This document shows positions 36,604-44,290 of a stretch of DNA of 64,000 nt, piece by piece. Each line of letters opens with the position of its first letter. Position 1 is the first letter of the stretch. The notes below the pieces were generated by a model, which was not told the DNA's origin, did not search any database, and saw nothing but the letters and a program-made list of their open reading frames with translations. The position numbers were made by a program, and so were the translations under genes. The stretch spans positions 1,364,001 through 1,428,000 of the forward strand of contig NZ_JACSEU010000001.1 of the NCBI RefSeq assembly GCF_014334335.1, in the 5' to 3' direction. This DNA is from Treponema sp. Marseille-Q3903 (GTDB lineage Bacteria; Spirochaetota; Spirochaetia; Treponematales; Treponemataceae).

Positions 36604-37722
36604 TTATTTATTTACTGAAGTATCTGAACTTGTAGATGTTTCTGTCTGTTCTTTCTGGGATTTCTTTGACTTTTTCTTCTCAACAATAACTTTTTTGTTT
36701 CCAAGTCTGAGTGTAATTCTGTTTATAAGACGAGGGATAATGAAAACATTTTTTGAAACGGAATAATTTACAATTTCATTTCTTTCGTTGAATACCAAAG
36801 GAAGCTGCTTGTGAAGAACAATATCATCAACTACGATATAGGTTTTGTTTCCGTCATCGTAAACATTTTGTGGCAAGAATTCAGGTTTCTTGAATCCGTA
36901 TTTTATTCTATAGTCAAAAGAAAGATATTCAGGATTTGTAATTGTTACATAATCATTTTCAATGCTTACACCTTTTGCACCTGATTTATTGGAAGTTGCC
37001 CAGACATTTCTTGTTTGCGGATAGTTGAACTTGACCATTGCCATGTGGGTGTCTTTATAACTTTTAATTCTCAAGTGATAGACTCGCCTGTCGGTAATCA
37101 CTATGAAAGAAGAATCAAGACCCGAATAGGCAGGTTTGATGAATAGATGCTGAATGCTTTCTCCAGTCATCGGATTTTTTGCCACATTTGCAGTAAGTTC
37201 CCATACGCTGTCATCTTCGCTTATAAGAGGATTGCCCATGACAATTTCACCGTCTTCAAGAATAATATCAGTCAAATGATAAGGCTGGGCGTAAATTTCA
37301 TAAACAAAATTCTCATTATATGTATAATAAAAAGTTCCGTCTTTGTAGTGTTCAGGTTTTATTGTGGACTTAACTTCGCTTGCTTTGCTTGCGTCAGTTC
37401 CTTTTACTTTATCCTTTTCAGAAACTGGCACGAAACCTTCGGGAACATAAACAGGCTTTTCTACATATACTACAATCGGATCTATATCCTGGACTTTCAC
37501 TTCTTCCTGAATAAGGTATTTGTGCATTTCCTCTTCATTCTGTTCTACTTCCTGTTCAGGAGATTTAATCGAGCTGTCACCTTCTATTTCTGGCTTCATC
37601 TGCTTTTCAAGGTCTATAGTTTTACAGCTGGAAAAAAATATTGAAAATAAAATAGTAAGAATCAATGCAATACCAGCACAAACAAAAGCTACAATTCTAT
37701 CATTATTTTTTGCCACAATCAT
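36604..37722 (-). CDS. trbG: TrbG/VirB9-like outer-membrane complex protein, apparently lipidated
   Basis: A 372-residue protein. The C-terminal half matches VirB9/TrbG (ENDYVTITNPEYLSFDYRIK, VYDDGNKTYIVVDD, FNERNEIVNYSVSKNVFIIP, LRLGNKKVIVEKKK). The N-terminus has a membrane segment ending in a lipobox-like FFSSC (about residues 28-33), which VirB9 proteins normally lack. No small VirB7-type lipoprotein gene is present nearby, so this protein may anchor itself in the outer membrane. It lies between trbF and trbI. A Ser/Thr/Lys tail ends the protein. Confidence 0.8.
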   Translation of the reverse strand: MIVAKNNDRIVAFVCAGIALILTILFSIFFSSCKTIDLEKQMKPEIEGDSSIKSPEQEVEQNEEEMHKYLIQEEVKVQDIDPIVVYVEKPVYVPEGFVPVSEKDKVKGTDASKASEVKSTIKPEHYKDGTFYYTYNENFVYEIYAQPYHLTDIILEDGEIVMGNPLISEDDSVWELTANVAKNPMTGESIQHLFIKPAYSGLDSSFIVITDRRVYHLRIKSYKDTHMAMVKFNYPQTRNVWATSNKSGAKGVSIENDYVTITNPEYLSFDYRIKYGFKKPEFLPQNVYDDGNKTYIVVDDIVLHKQLPLVFNERNEIVNYSVSKNVFIIPRLINRITLRLGNKKVIVEKKKSKKSQKEQTETSTSSDTSVNK

Positions 37723-37734
37723 TTTTATCTCCGT

Positions 37735-38421
37735 TTAGTTAATATTTTTAATATCAAAATCTGTTATATAAATACCAAGCGGATTGTCTTTAATGTCTTC
37801 TTCCGTTGGTTCCAATGTTTTTACAGAAATAACTGCCCTCTGTCTTGTATCTTCCGTAATAGTTCCTGTAATTGTTCTTTTAGTTATTTTGAAATCAACT
37901 TGGTAAGTATCCTTTGAAATTTTCAAAGGGTCAGTTTCAAATCTAACTTCTTTTGTATAGTCCCCGAAATCTTTATAAGGATTATCTTCTCTTAGAAAGG
38001 TAGAATATTTAGAAGCAGAAACGGCTGTCAAAAGGTGATAGGCTTTTTCAATATTTTTCTTTACAACTTCCTTGTCGCTGGAAAGAGATTTGTAGAGATT
38101 TATAAAATCCTTTATCTGATATGTAACCGCTACTTCCGGAATATTGAAATTCTGATAATTCTTTCTTGATACTTTGCCGACATACTGCGTCTGTCCGAAA
38201 TCATTCATTGTTATAAGGCATGGAACAATCTGCGTTCTTTTGAGAAGAAAGAACACAATTCCACAAGAAAGGACAACAATCACAAAATCCTTGACGATGT
38301 TTTCAATTTTAAGGATTCTGTTTTCCTTCATCGTCTGTCCGCATATCATATCAAAATGTTGGAGTTGCGGATTGAACGGTGTAGAGTTCGTCCCTTTTGG
38401 AGGATAAATTTTCGAAGCCAC
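37735..38421 (-). CDS. trbF: TrbF/VirB8 conjugation protein
   Basis: A 228-residue bitopic inner-membrane protein. The N-terminal cytoplasmic part (NPQLQHFDMICGQTMKENRI) leads to one membrane segment (FVIVVLSCGIVFFLLKR) and a periplasmic NTF2-like domain with YQIKDFINLYKSLSSDK and the closing strands VISVKTLEPTEEDIKDNPLG, as in VirB8/TrbF. It nucleates channel assembly. The start is GTG with AAGGAG upstream. A promoter with a 30-nt leader precedes it, so it begins the trbF-trbG-trbI unit. Confidence 0.85.
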   Translation of the reverse strand: MASKIYPPKGTNSTPFNPQLQHFDMICGQTMKENRILKIENIVKDFVIVVLSCGIVFFLLKRTQIVPCLITMNDFGQTQYVGKVSRKNYQNFNIPEVAVTYQIKDFINLYKSLSSDKEVVKKNIEKAYHLLTAVSASKYSTFLREDNPYKDFGDYTKEVRFETDPLKISKDTYQVDFKITKRTITGTITEDTRQRAVISVKTLEPTEEDIKDNPLGIYITDFDIKNIN

Positions 38422-38459
38422 TTTTATATCTCCTTTGGGCAGGCAGATACGTGGCTATT

Positions 38460-38488
38460 ATTATAATTTAATTGTTGTATATAGTCAA
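38460..38488 (-). promoter_or_regulatory. Promoter of the trbF-trbG-trbI operon
   Basis: On the minus strand TTGACT (38483-38488), 17 nt, TATAAT (38460-38465). The -35 box lies in the shared TATA-Y-AGTCAAAT core, also found in the traG promoter. A perfect 9-bp AT inverted repeat (38488-38496 with 38501-38509) lies directly upstream and may act as an operator or as the relaxase terminator. The leader carries CTGCCTGCCCAAAGGA. Confidence 0.7.
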
Positions 38489-38517
38489 ATATAATAATTG
38501 TATTATATTCAACATTT

Positions 38518-39696
38518 CTATTCTCTTACAATAATATTCTTATCACTAACTTGTCTTGCGATCTTAGTTTCATTGCAGGACTTTCTGATTGTTATATTCT
38601 TTCCCTGCAAGTTTTCCTTATGAAGTTGCCAAACTGGAACATAGACACGTTTTCCATCATCTTGTCTGACAATCAGTGCGTCATTCCAGGCTTCGTCTTT
38701 ATCAAAGGTAATAATCTTTTCAACTTTGCCTTTTACTCCTCCGCCTGTATAAAGTTCCAGTGGTTCTTCAGGATTCTTGGCATATTCTTCAAGATAGGTG
38801 TTGTATCTTCCTGCGGCTCTTAATATTTCTTCAAAATTACTCTTTACTTTCCAAACATTATTCTTTTTATCCAGTTCTGCAAGTTTCAATTTAGATAGTT
38901 CACATAGTCTTGAATTAAATTCCATAGGAAGATTTTCAATGTATATTTTTCCGTTGTTTAGTTCAGCACTGACTTTGATTTTATCATCAAGTTCAGTCCA
39001 TCGTTTTGCTTCGACAATTTTTTTCTTCGCAAGTTTAATCTGCTCTTTAGTTCTTTCGCCTATCATTTGTGTTGCAGCATTAGAACACATAAGGCGCATA
39101 AGTTCTATTGTCTCTTTATTGAAGAAAACCTCTTCGCCGTTTTGGTCTTTGCCGTTGATTACGACATGAGAATGTCTGTGTTCTGTATCAGAATGAATAC
39201 AAGCTTTCCAGCAAAGTTTATAGCCCGTTTGTTTTTCAAGCCTTTCAATAAATGATTCCGTAAGTATTTTAAGGTCTATTTCCTGACTTTCAGGAGATAT
39301 AATACACTTAAAATTTAATCCTACTTTATTTTTGTCATATTCTTCATCGCTCATTCCAAAAAGTTCAGGTTTTTCTTCAACATAATCTTTATTTTCCTGC
39401 GGCATATAATACTTTATGTATTTATTATGACTTTCCAGAGAATTGGAATATGACATTTTGAAAGTAACTCTCTGGTTCTGCTCCGGTATTTTATAAAGAC
39501 TTCCCTTCGCTTTACTCCCACCGCCAGAAGAATAAGAAGTTTTTTTTCTTTGTTTTTTAATATGATTATAATTCTTCATCAGACGATTCAAAGTTTCAAG
39601 GTCGTCTTTTACATAGACAGGCTTCTTGAATTTTATTCTATTTTCTTCGTCATAGCGGTTTTTGTTCGGTTTGTGGTTGAATGGATTGTTCTTCAT
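38518..39696 (-). CDS. Relaxase (MobP/VirD2-like)
   Basis: A 392-residue protein that should nick oriT and carry the strand into the recipient. The three-histidine motif III is EHRHSHVVINGKD (about residues 168-180). Upstream KVGLNFKCIISPESQEIDLK and FIERLEKQTGYKL fit the VirD2/MobP fold. The N-terminal 90 residues are basic. The catalytic Tyr is not certain; Tyr92-Tyr103 (HNKYIKYYMPQ) are candidates. It lies upstream of trbF in the same direction. The ATG overlaps the stop of a 29-codon frame. Confidence 0.85.
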   Translation of the reverse strand: MKNNPFNHKPNKNRYDEENRIKFKKPVYVKDDLETLNRLMKNYNHIKKQRKKTSYSSGGGSKAKGSLYKIPEQNQRVTFKMSYSNSLESHNKYIKYYMPQENKDYVEEKPELFGMSDEEYDKNKVGLNFKCIISPESQEIDLKILTESFIERLEKQTGYKLCWKACIHSDTEHRHSHVVINGKDQNGEEVFFNKETIELMRLMCSNAATQMIGERTKEQIKLAKKKIVEAKRWTELDDKIKVSAELNNGKIYIENLPMEFNSRLCELSKLKLAELDKKNNVWKVKSNFEEILRAAGRYNTYLEEYAKNPEEPLELYTGGGVKGKVEKIITFDKDEAWNDALIVRQDDGKRVYVPVWQLHKENLQGKNITIRKSCNETKIARQVSDKNIIVRE

Positions 39697-39782
39697 GTTT
39701 TAATCAAAACTTCCAACAAAGTCTTTGATACCCCTTTGTATGATGTAAGCCTTAACAACAGACCAAGATTATTCTTATTCAT
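39693..39782 (-). CDS. Possible 29-residue leader peptide coupled to the relaxase
   Basis: An open frame (MNKNNLGLLLRLTSYKGVSK and on) has a G-rich upstream site (AAGGGGG) and a stop overlapping the relaxase ATG. It could couple relaxase translation or be accidental. Two copies of TTTGATACCCC-C-TTT (39724-39737 and 39782-39796) flank it. Confidence 0.35.
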   Translation of the reverse strand: MNKNNLGLLLRLTSYKGVSKTLLEVLIKT

Positions 39783-39813
39783 TTGATACCCCCTTTTTTC
39801 TACTTATCAATTA

Positions 39814-40428
39814 TCATCTCTCCATTTCGAGCGCAACGTTGCACTCCAAGTTTTTTCGCGACATTATTCCGCTTCGTGAACACAATTGCTTGTTGTATTG
39901 GTAAGAATCAAGAAGTTCTTCCAACTCTTTGTTTTCTTTGATTACACGAATACACGGCAACATAAGGTTATCCAGAACTTGGTCATATTGCTCCGGCGGG
40001 ATTTCTTCAACCGGAATAGCGATTTCAAATCCCTTTTTGTATTCAGGTTTTCCAGATTCGTATGTGATTAAATTTACTCCAGAGGAATTTATTTTTATAA
40101 GGCTGAAAAAAGCTATTTTTCTAAGCTGTTCAATCTTCGGCATATTTTTTTTATCGGCAAATAAATTGAAATACAAATACGGTCTTGCAACTTCACCATC
40201 AATTTCAATTATCAATTCTCTTGTATATCCTGCAAAATACCTGAAAAATACATTCATGTGATTTCCTGAGATTCTAAGCCACATATCTAACAGAAAGTCG
40301 CAGATAGTAATTACATCGTCTTTAGAACATTTTCCGATATAGATTTTCATCTTATACATTTTAAGACCTCTTTCCCTTACAATTTTCTTCATAAGATTCT
40401 TTGTCTTCTTTCTAAAGTTTTTTGTCAT
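39814..40428 (-). CDS. Hypothetical protein next to the relaxase
   Basis: A 204-residue protein if it starts at the ATG at 40428, which follows GGAAGTG; a GTG two codons upstream is less likely. It has a basic N-terminus and a mixed alpha-beta body (ICDFLLDMWLRISGNHMNVF, RYFAGYTRELIIEIDGEVAR) with no known motif. The last residues (ECNVALEMER) are encoded by a copy of the dispersed palindrome. The upstream sequence around the start (AAAAGGAAGTGACGATGACA) is repeated before the dead cytosine-methylase gene. It is in the same direction as the relaxase and may act in DNA processing, which is a guess from position. Confidence 0.5.
   Translation of the reverse strand: MTKNFRKKTKNLMKKIVRERGLKMYKMKIYIGKCSKDDVITICDFLLDMWLRISGNHMNVFFRYFAGYTRELIIEIDGEVARPYLYFNLFADKKNMPKIEQLRKIAFFSLIKINSSGVNLITYESGKPEYKKGFEIAIPVEEIPPEQYDQVLDNLMLPCIRVIKENKELEELLDSYQYNKQLCSRSGIMSRKNLECNVALEMER
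39829..39847. repeat. Dispersed palindrome copy (inside the hypothetical gene)
   Basis: GAGCGCAACGTTGCACTCC, one mismatch from the perfect form. It encodes ...CNVALE... on the minus strand. Confidence 0.7.
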
Positions 40429-40505
40429 CGTCACTTCCTTTTATCCATTTTTAGGTAAACTTCTAATTATACTTTCTCCTATGTTTTTTTGTCAAATTGC
40501 CATTG

Positions 40506-41768
40506 TTATTTCTCCACTATTAATATGTATTCGTTTGGATATACTTCTTTTATATTAGGATCTGTTCGTTTTGCGAATCGACCTGTCTTAACATTACGAA
40601 TGGTTGGCATAAGTTTACAAGGAATACATCTTTTGATTATATTTTGTTCATTTGTCTTAAAACCTGCTTTTTTTAAAAACTCCCAAAAAACTTCAGCAGC
40701 TTGAATATGTACATTTTTCACTGTTGTATTTCCAATAACAATGCATGCTTTACCATTAGTTTGCAATACTCGGTATATCTCTTTTGCTACTATTTCCATA
40801 TTGTTAAAATAGCATGCAACATTTCTAGCAGTTTTTGGATCTTTTGCAAATAATGCATTTACAATTTTTTTACCTAAAAGACTTCCAACATCTATACTTC
40901 CTTTATTTGAGTAAGAAGTACCAATAAATTTCTGCCGAAATTGTTTTAAATCATCAAAATAGTCATACAAATATCCAGTCAGCTGATGAATATCAGCATA
41001 TTCATACGAAGTTACATAGGGAGGAGATGTTATGATTGTTCCTATGGAATTAGAAGCCCAGTTTGTATTGCGAGCATCTCCAATAGTCATATTACATAAG
41101 ATATCAAGGTTACTGCTATGCAGCAACTCATTATAATATTCTGTATTTTTTCGTATCATCATCTGTGTATGTGATTTGAAAAGAATGAAAGAATCTGAAG
41201 GTTTTTTATTTTTATCAATTTGAGGTTTTGTACTTGATTGCAGCCATTTTGAACAATTCTTTAAAATATGTGATAAACTGACCAAAAAGAAATCTCTAAT
41301 ATCATTATTATCTATCTTGCAAATTATACTATAGATAAAAATAATTTTATATTTCTCTTTTTTATCAAACCAGTAATCTAATTTATCATGCTTTTTAATA
41401 TTGTATAAGTTACTTTCAGCATACAAGTCAAATTGATTAATTAAATCACTATAATATGAGTCTAATAGATCAGGCATAATCGGTTTCGTTTTAACTTTTG
41501 CAATCAATCCTGCAACAGGGTTAATATCAACGCCATAAGATTCGAAACCGTGTATCTTTGCTTCTACTAGAGTTGTTCCGCAACCTGCAAATGGATCTGC
41601 TACAGGGAGTTCTGGTAAAGCATAATTTTCTATTATTTTTTTTACGACATTGGGTAAGAATTTTGCAGGATATCTATGATAGCCATGTGTCCATTGTTCA
41701 ATCGATCGAACCTTATCAAAAGCCCAATCTTCATTTACAGAAATATTATCAAAATTAAGGTATCTCAT
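40506..41768 (-). CDS. Orphan site-specific DNA methyltransferase (SPPY type, likely N4-cytosine)
   Basis: A 420-residue class I methyltransferase. Motif I is DPFAGCGTTLVEAK near residue 58 and the catalytic motif IV TSPPYVTSYEYAD near residue 258; the order I - long region - IV puts the target domain between them, as in the alpha group. SPPY points to cytosine-N4, though N6-adenine enzymes can also carry it. No restriction endonuclease gene is adjacent, so it may modify element DNA to protect it on transfer. It overlaps the truncated upstream gene by ATGA (41765-41768) and shows somewhat more AT-rich codon use than the T4SS genes. Confidence 0.82.
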   Translation of the reverse strand: MRYLNFDNISVNEDWAFDKVRSIEQWTHGYHRYPAKFLPNVVKKIIENYALPELPVADPFAGCGTTLVEAKIHGFESYGVDINPVAGLIAKVKTKPIMPDLLDSYYSDLINQFDLYAESNLYNIKKHDKLDYWFDKKEKYKIIFIYSIICKIDNNDIRDFFLVSLSHILKNCSKWLQSSTKPQIDKNKKPSDSFILFKSHTQMMIRKNTEYYNELLHSSNLDILCNMTIGDARNTNWASNSIGTIITSPPYVTSYEYADIHQLTGYLYDYFDDLKQFRQKFIGTSYSNKGSIDVGSLLGKKIVNALFAKDPKTARNVACYFNNMEIVAKEIYRVLQTNGKACIVIGNTTVKNVHIQAAEVFWEFLKKAGFKTNEQNIIKRCIPCKLMPTIRNVKTGRFAKRTDPNIKEVYPNEYILIVEK

Positions 41769-42157
41769 AACGTCCTAAACTCCACGCCTGAATAATTACC
41801 TGTTGCACTTGCGCCGGATTTATAACTTGTTGCGCTATTCTTTTTAGTCCATTTCACTTTCTCGAAACAAAAGTTAATTCCTGCTTGAATAATTCCTCCA
41901 AGACCAAGTTCCATAATAATTTTAATTTTTTCAAAAGATGTTTTATCATTTTTTTTATCTTTTTTACCGTCTCCTTCTACCTCACAATATCTCGATTGGT
42001 TGGGCGGATAAAAAGAAAAAACATCAAAAGGATTTTCACAAGCATGGAAACCGCTTTCGCAAGCACTAACATCTCCTTCATGTATATATTCTTGTCCGAC
42101 TTCATACTGGAAATCATGACATTTCAAATTTTCTCCAAAACCTTTGTACATTTTCAT
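41765..42157 (-). CDS. Truncated phage-type protein (CHA-rich DUF7666-like)
   Basis: About 130 residues from the ATG at 42157, which has an AGAGGT site. The signature YKGFGENLKC-x-DFQYEVGQEY, CESGFHACENPFDVFSFY and SRYCEVEGDG is common in small phage proteins (as I recall, DUF7666). The family usually continues with several S-A/T-x-x-x-G-repeats; here only SATSYKSGASATGNYSG remains before the frame runs into the methyltransferase start. It therefore looks cut by an insertion or recombination of the methyltransferase. Function unknown. Confidence 0.6.
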   Translation of the reverse strand: MKMYKGFGENLKCHDFQYEVGQEYIHEGDVSACESGFHACENPFDVFSFYPPNQSRYCEVEGDGKKDKKNDKTSFEKIKIIMELGLGGIIQAGINFCFEKVKWTKKNSATSYKSGASATGNYSGVEFRTL

Positions 42158-42238
42158 AAATTTACCTCTTACTTTCATTCTTGATTAAATCTTCACCAAA
42201 ATGAGCAATAATTCGAGGGGTTATCGAAAAATTTTGCT

Positions 42239-42485
42239 TCATATTGTGCCACCGCTTTCCTTAATTACTTCTCCCAACCTTCTTGAATATTCAGGCGGTA
42301 CTGCATTACCGATTAATTTTGCCGCCACTGCAATGCTTGACGTTTTAAAAACATAGTTCTTCGGAAATGTTTGTATTGTAGCACCTTCTCTTATGGACAA
42401 AGCCCTATCTTCATCGGGATGTCCGAAACGTCCGTTTGATAAGCCCACCTACGCCGCAAAATAAATCAACAGCTTTAATTGTCAT
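42239..42485 (-). pseudogene. Internally deleted C5-cytosine methyltransferase
   Basis: The start (MTIKAVDLFCGVGGL at 42485) is motif I of a Dcm-type enzyme. The frame is then shifted by one base at a GGTGGG run; removing one G would give GGLSNG. This runs straight into the C-terminal motifs (RFGHPDEDRALSIREGATIQ, IGNAVPPEYSRRLGEVI). Motifs IV, VI and VIII and the target domain (about 250 residues) are missing, so no enzyme can form. The ribosome site GGAAGTG matches that of the 39814-40428 gene. Confidence 0.85.
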
Positions 42486-42833
42486 CGTCACTTCCTTTTC
42501 TTCATGTTCTTCGAGCGCAACGTTGCGCTTTTTTTCAGACATTTTTAATTTGATATTTTTCTGTTGGTATTTTGCGTATCTTGTAATATCAGCTTTTTTA
42601 CAGATATGAGGTGCAAGACTTGTGTAGTCATACAAGATTTTCTTTTTGCCTTTCTGATTTACAAAAACAGGCTTTCCGCAAACAGAGCAAGGTCTTATTC
42701 CTGTAGACTTCACATCCTCTTTTTTCTCCTGGCAAAAATGCGGTTCGCCAGTCAATAAATCGCAAGGAATCCATTTTTCATTTTTCGAGCGTTTGTAAGT
42801 TATTTCTACACCGCAGTATCTGCAATACAACAT
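42411..42833 (-). CDS. Small double zinc-ribbon protein, frame fused to the dead methylase
   Basis: A frame of 140 codons. The first 85 residues hold two C-x2-C...H-x-C units (CRYC...PHFC and CSVC...PHIC), each likely binding zinc, in a similar LxxxxPHxC context. A Lys-rich segment and the encoded palindrome (KKRNVALEEHEE) follow, and the frame runs without stop into the methylase start (VDLFCGVGG). The real protein may have ended before that. Zinc-ribbon proteins near relaxases and methylases often bind DNA. No ribosome site other than an AGATGAA-like stretch. Confidence 0.5.
   Translation of the reverse strand: MLYCRYCGVEITYKRSKNEKWIPCDLLTGEPHFCQEKKEDVKSTGIRPCSVCGKPVFVNQKGKKKILYDYTSLAPHICKKADITRYAKYQQKNIKLKMSEKKRNVALEEHEEKEVTMTIKAVDLFCGVGGLIKRTFRTSR
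42514..42529. repeat. Dispersed palindrome copy, perfect 16-bp AGCGCAACGTTGCGCT
   Basis: A perfect palindrome inside the zinc-ribbon frame, reading K-R-N-V-A-L on the minus strand. A T-run follows on the plus strand. Confidence 0.8.
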
Positions 42834-43012
42834 TTCATCTCCATTTATTTTAAAAATATGAATAATAAGTAAACTTTACATATACTATATTTTATATTTT
42901 TATCATTGTCAATATTGTGTTTTTTGCATTATAGTTATTGTATTTTATAACTCATAAAAAATCTATCGGTATACAATGCATATATAGTAGAAAAATAAAA
43001 CCGCTTACAAAA

Positions 43013-43115
43013 CCCCACTGACCGTATATATCTAACTCTTTGTATTACCCATACTTAGGCGATACAAAATGGTGTATGTATACAACTCTTTATCTTGCCG
43101 TAAAGGTCAGTGGGG
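43013..43115. repeat. 103-bp nested inverted repeat, candidate oriT or structured RNA
   Basis: Outer arms CCCCACTGACC (43013-43023) and GGTCAGTGGGG (43105-43115) match over 11 bp. An inner stem pairs TTTGTAT (43039-43045) with ATACAAA (43062-43068). Direct repeats AACTCTTTGTAT (43034-43045) and AACTCTTTAT (43084-43093) flank it. This is too long and structured for a simple terminator, and no T-run follows. It is the strongest unexplained secondary structure in the transfer-associated half of the window. Confidence 0.6.
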
Positions 43116-43148
43116 AATTTCTTTATTGTTTTAGAGGTTATTTTGGAA

Positions 43149-43160
43149 CGCAACGTTGCG
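43149..43160. repeat. Dispersed palindrome copy (intergenic)
   Basis: CGCAACGTTGCG within GGAACGCAACGTTGCGCTTT, upstream of the topoisomerase fragment. Confidence 0.7.
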
Positions 43161-43205
43161 CTTTTTTGTGAATATACGAAAGAATAGGTAGATATTCACA
43201 TTTTG

Positions 43206-44290
43206 CATACTGCACTTGAAATTTATCGATTTTTATACAAAATGAAAGATGAACCGCCTGCCCAAAGGAGATTCACAAATGCTTATTCTCACAGAAAAAC
43301 CAAGTGTCGCAAAAGATTTTGCGGCTGCATTAAACTGTTCTTTCAAATTTGTTCCCCAATATAAAATTGGATATTATTCAGACGGGAGAACGGATATTAC
43401 AAATCATCTTTTCAGTCTAGTAGAACCAGATTTCTATGATGACCGCTTCAAATCATGGAAAGAGATTCCTTGTATTCCTGAAAGATTTATATATCAAAAA
43501 AATTCTTTGGTTATGGGGCAAATACTGTTTGTTTTGGAACTTCTAACAAAACACATTTCAGATTCCATTCTTATCGCTACAGATGCAGACAGGGAAGGTG
43601 AAGTAATTGCAAGGGAGTGTCTTTCAGAAGTAGAGGGATTACTGACCGCATTCACAAAATCTTCTAAAATCAAAAGATTCTGGGTTTCCCAGGCACTTAC
43701 GAAAGATGTTATTCTTGAAGGAATAAAAAATGCAAAGCCACTAGCAGAATCATACTGCACTTGAAATTTATTGATTTTTATACAAAATGAAAGATGAACC
43801 GCCTGCCCAAAGGAGATTCACAAATGCTTATTCTCACAGAAAAACCAAGTGTCGCAAAAGATTTTGCGGCTGCATTAAACTGTTCCTATAAGTCAAGTCC
43901 GCAAAAAACTGGATATTTTTCTGACGGAAGAACAGACATTACAAATTGTGTCGGTCATCTTTTCAGTCTAGTAGAACCAGATTTCTATGATGACCGCTTC
44001 AAATCATGGAAAGGAATTCCGTGCATTCCTGATAAGTTTTCTTATCTCATAAATACTTCTGCAAAGACACAAGCACAACTTGTTTTAAGCCTTCTAAAGA
44101 AACATAGTTCAGATTCTATTCTTATCGCTACAGATGCCGACCGAGAAGGCGAAGTTATTGCAAGAGAATGCCTTTGGTGTTCAGGAATTAAAGACTTTTC
44201 AAAAATCAAAAGATTCTGGGTTTCCCAGGCACTTACGAAAGATGTTATTCTTGAAGGAATAAAAAATGCAAAGCCACTAGCAGAATACGA
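43206..44290 (+). repeat. Tandem partial duplication of the topoisomerase 5' region
   Basis: The segment from CATACTGCACTTGAAATTTA at 43206 is repeated at about 43752. Both copies carry the leader CCGCCTGCCCAAAGGAG, the topoisomerase start and about 160 codons. Identity is near total at both ends and in a central block of about 57 bp (HLFSLVEPDFYDDRFKSWK) but low in between, a mosaic pattern. Confidence 0.85.
43279..43764 (+). pseudogene. Truncated duplicate of the topoisomerase III N-terminus
   Basis: About 161 residues, starting MLILTEKPSVAKDFAAALNC and holding the TOPRIM acidic residues (ATDADREGEVIARE). It lacks three residues (C-V-G before HLF), has a scrambled middle segment (YQKNSLVMGQILFVLELLTK) and stops after AKPLAE at the duplication joint, long before the active-site tyrosine. 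It cannot be an active topoisomerase. A full ribosome site remains, so a TOPRIM-only peptide might be made. Confidence 0.85.

Larger units (their letters stand above)
42834..43248. other. AT-rich divergent intergenic region with nested inverted repeats
   Basis: This 415-bp gap separates the minus-strand zinc-ribbon gene from the topoisomerase region. The left 180 bp are extremely AT-rich. The centre holds an 11-bp perfect inverted repeat (43013-43023 and 43105-43115), and the right part one copy of the dispersed palindrome. The last 40 bp are the first copy of the tandem repeat. Confidence 0.6.

Noticed and set aside
37147-37644. Plus-strand frame of 165 codons within trbG
   Set aside because: Phe/Ile/Tyr-rich antisense translation of a recognised gene, no start signals.
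43249-43278. Earlier in-frame starts of the two topoisomerase copies (MNRLPKGDSQ)
   Set aside because: These codons are the translated leader and ribosome site; the ATG ten codons later has the correct spacing.
43206-44290. Diversity-generating retroelement as explanation for the diverged topoisomerase copies
   Set aside because: Changes are not limited to adenines, and no reverse transcriptase or template/variable repeat pair is visible.
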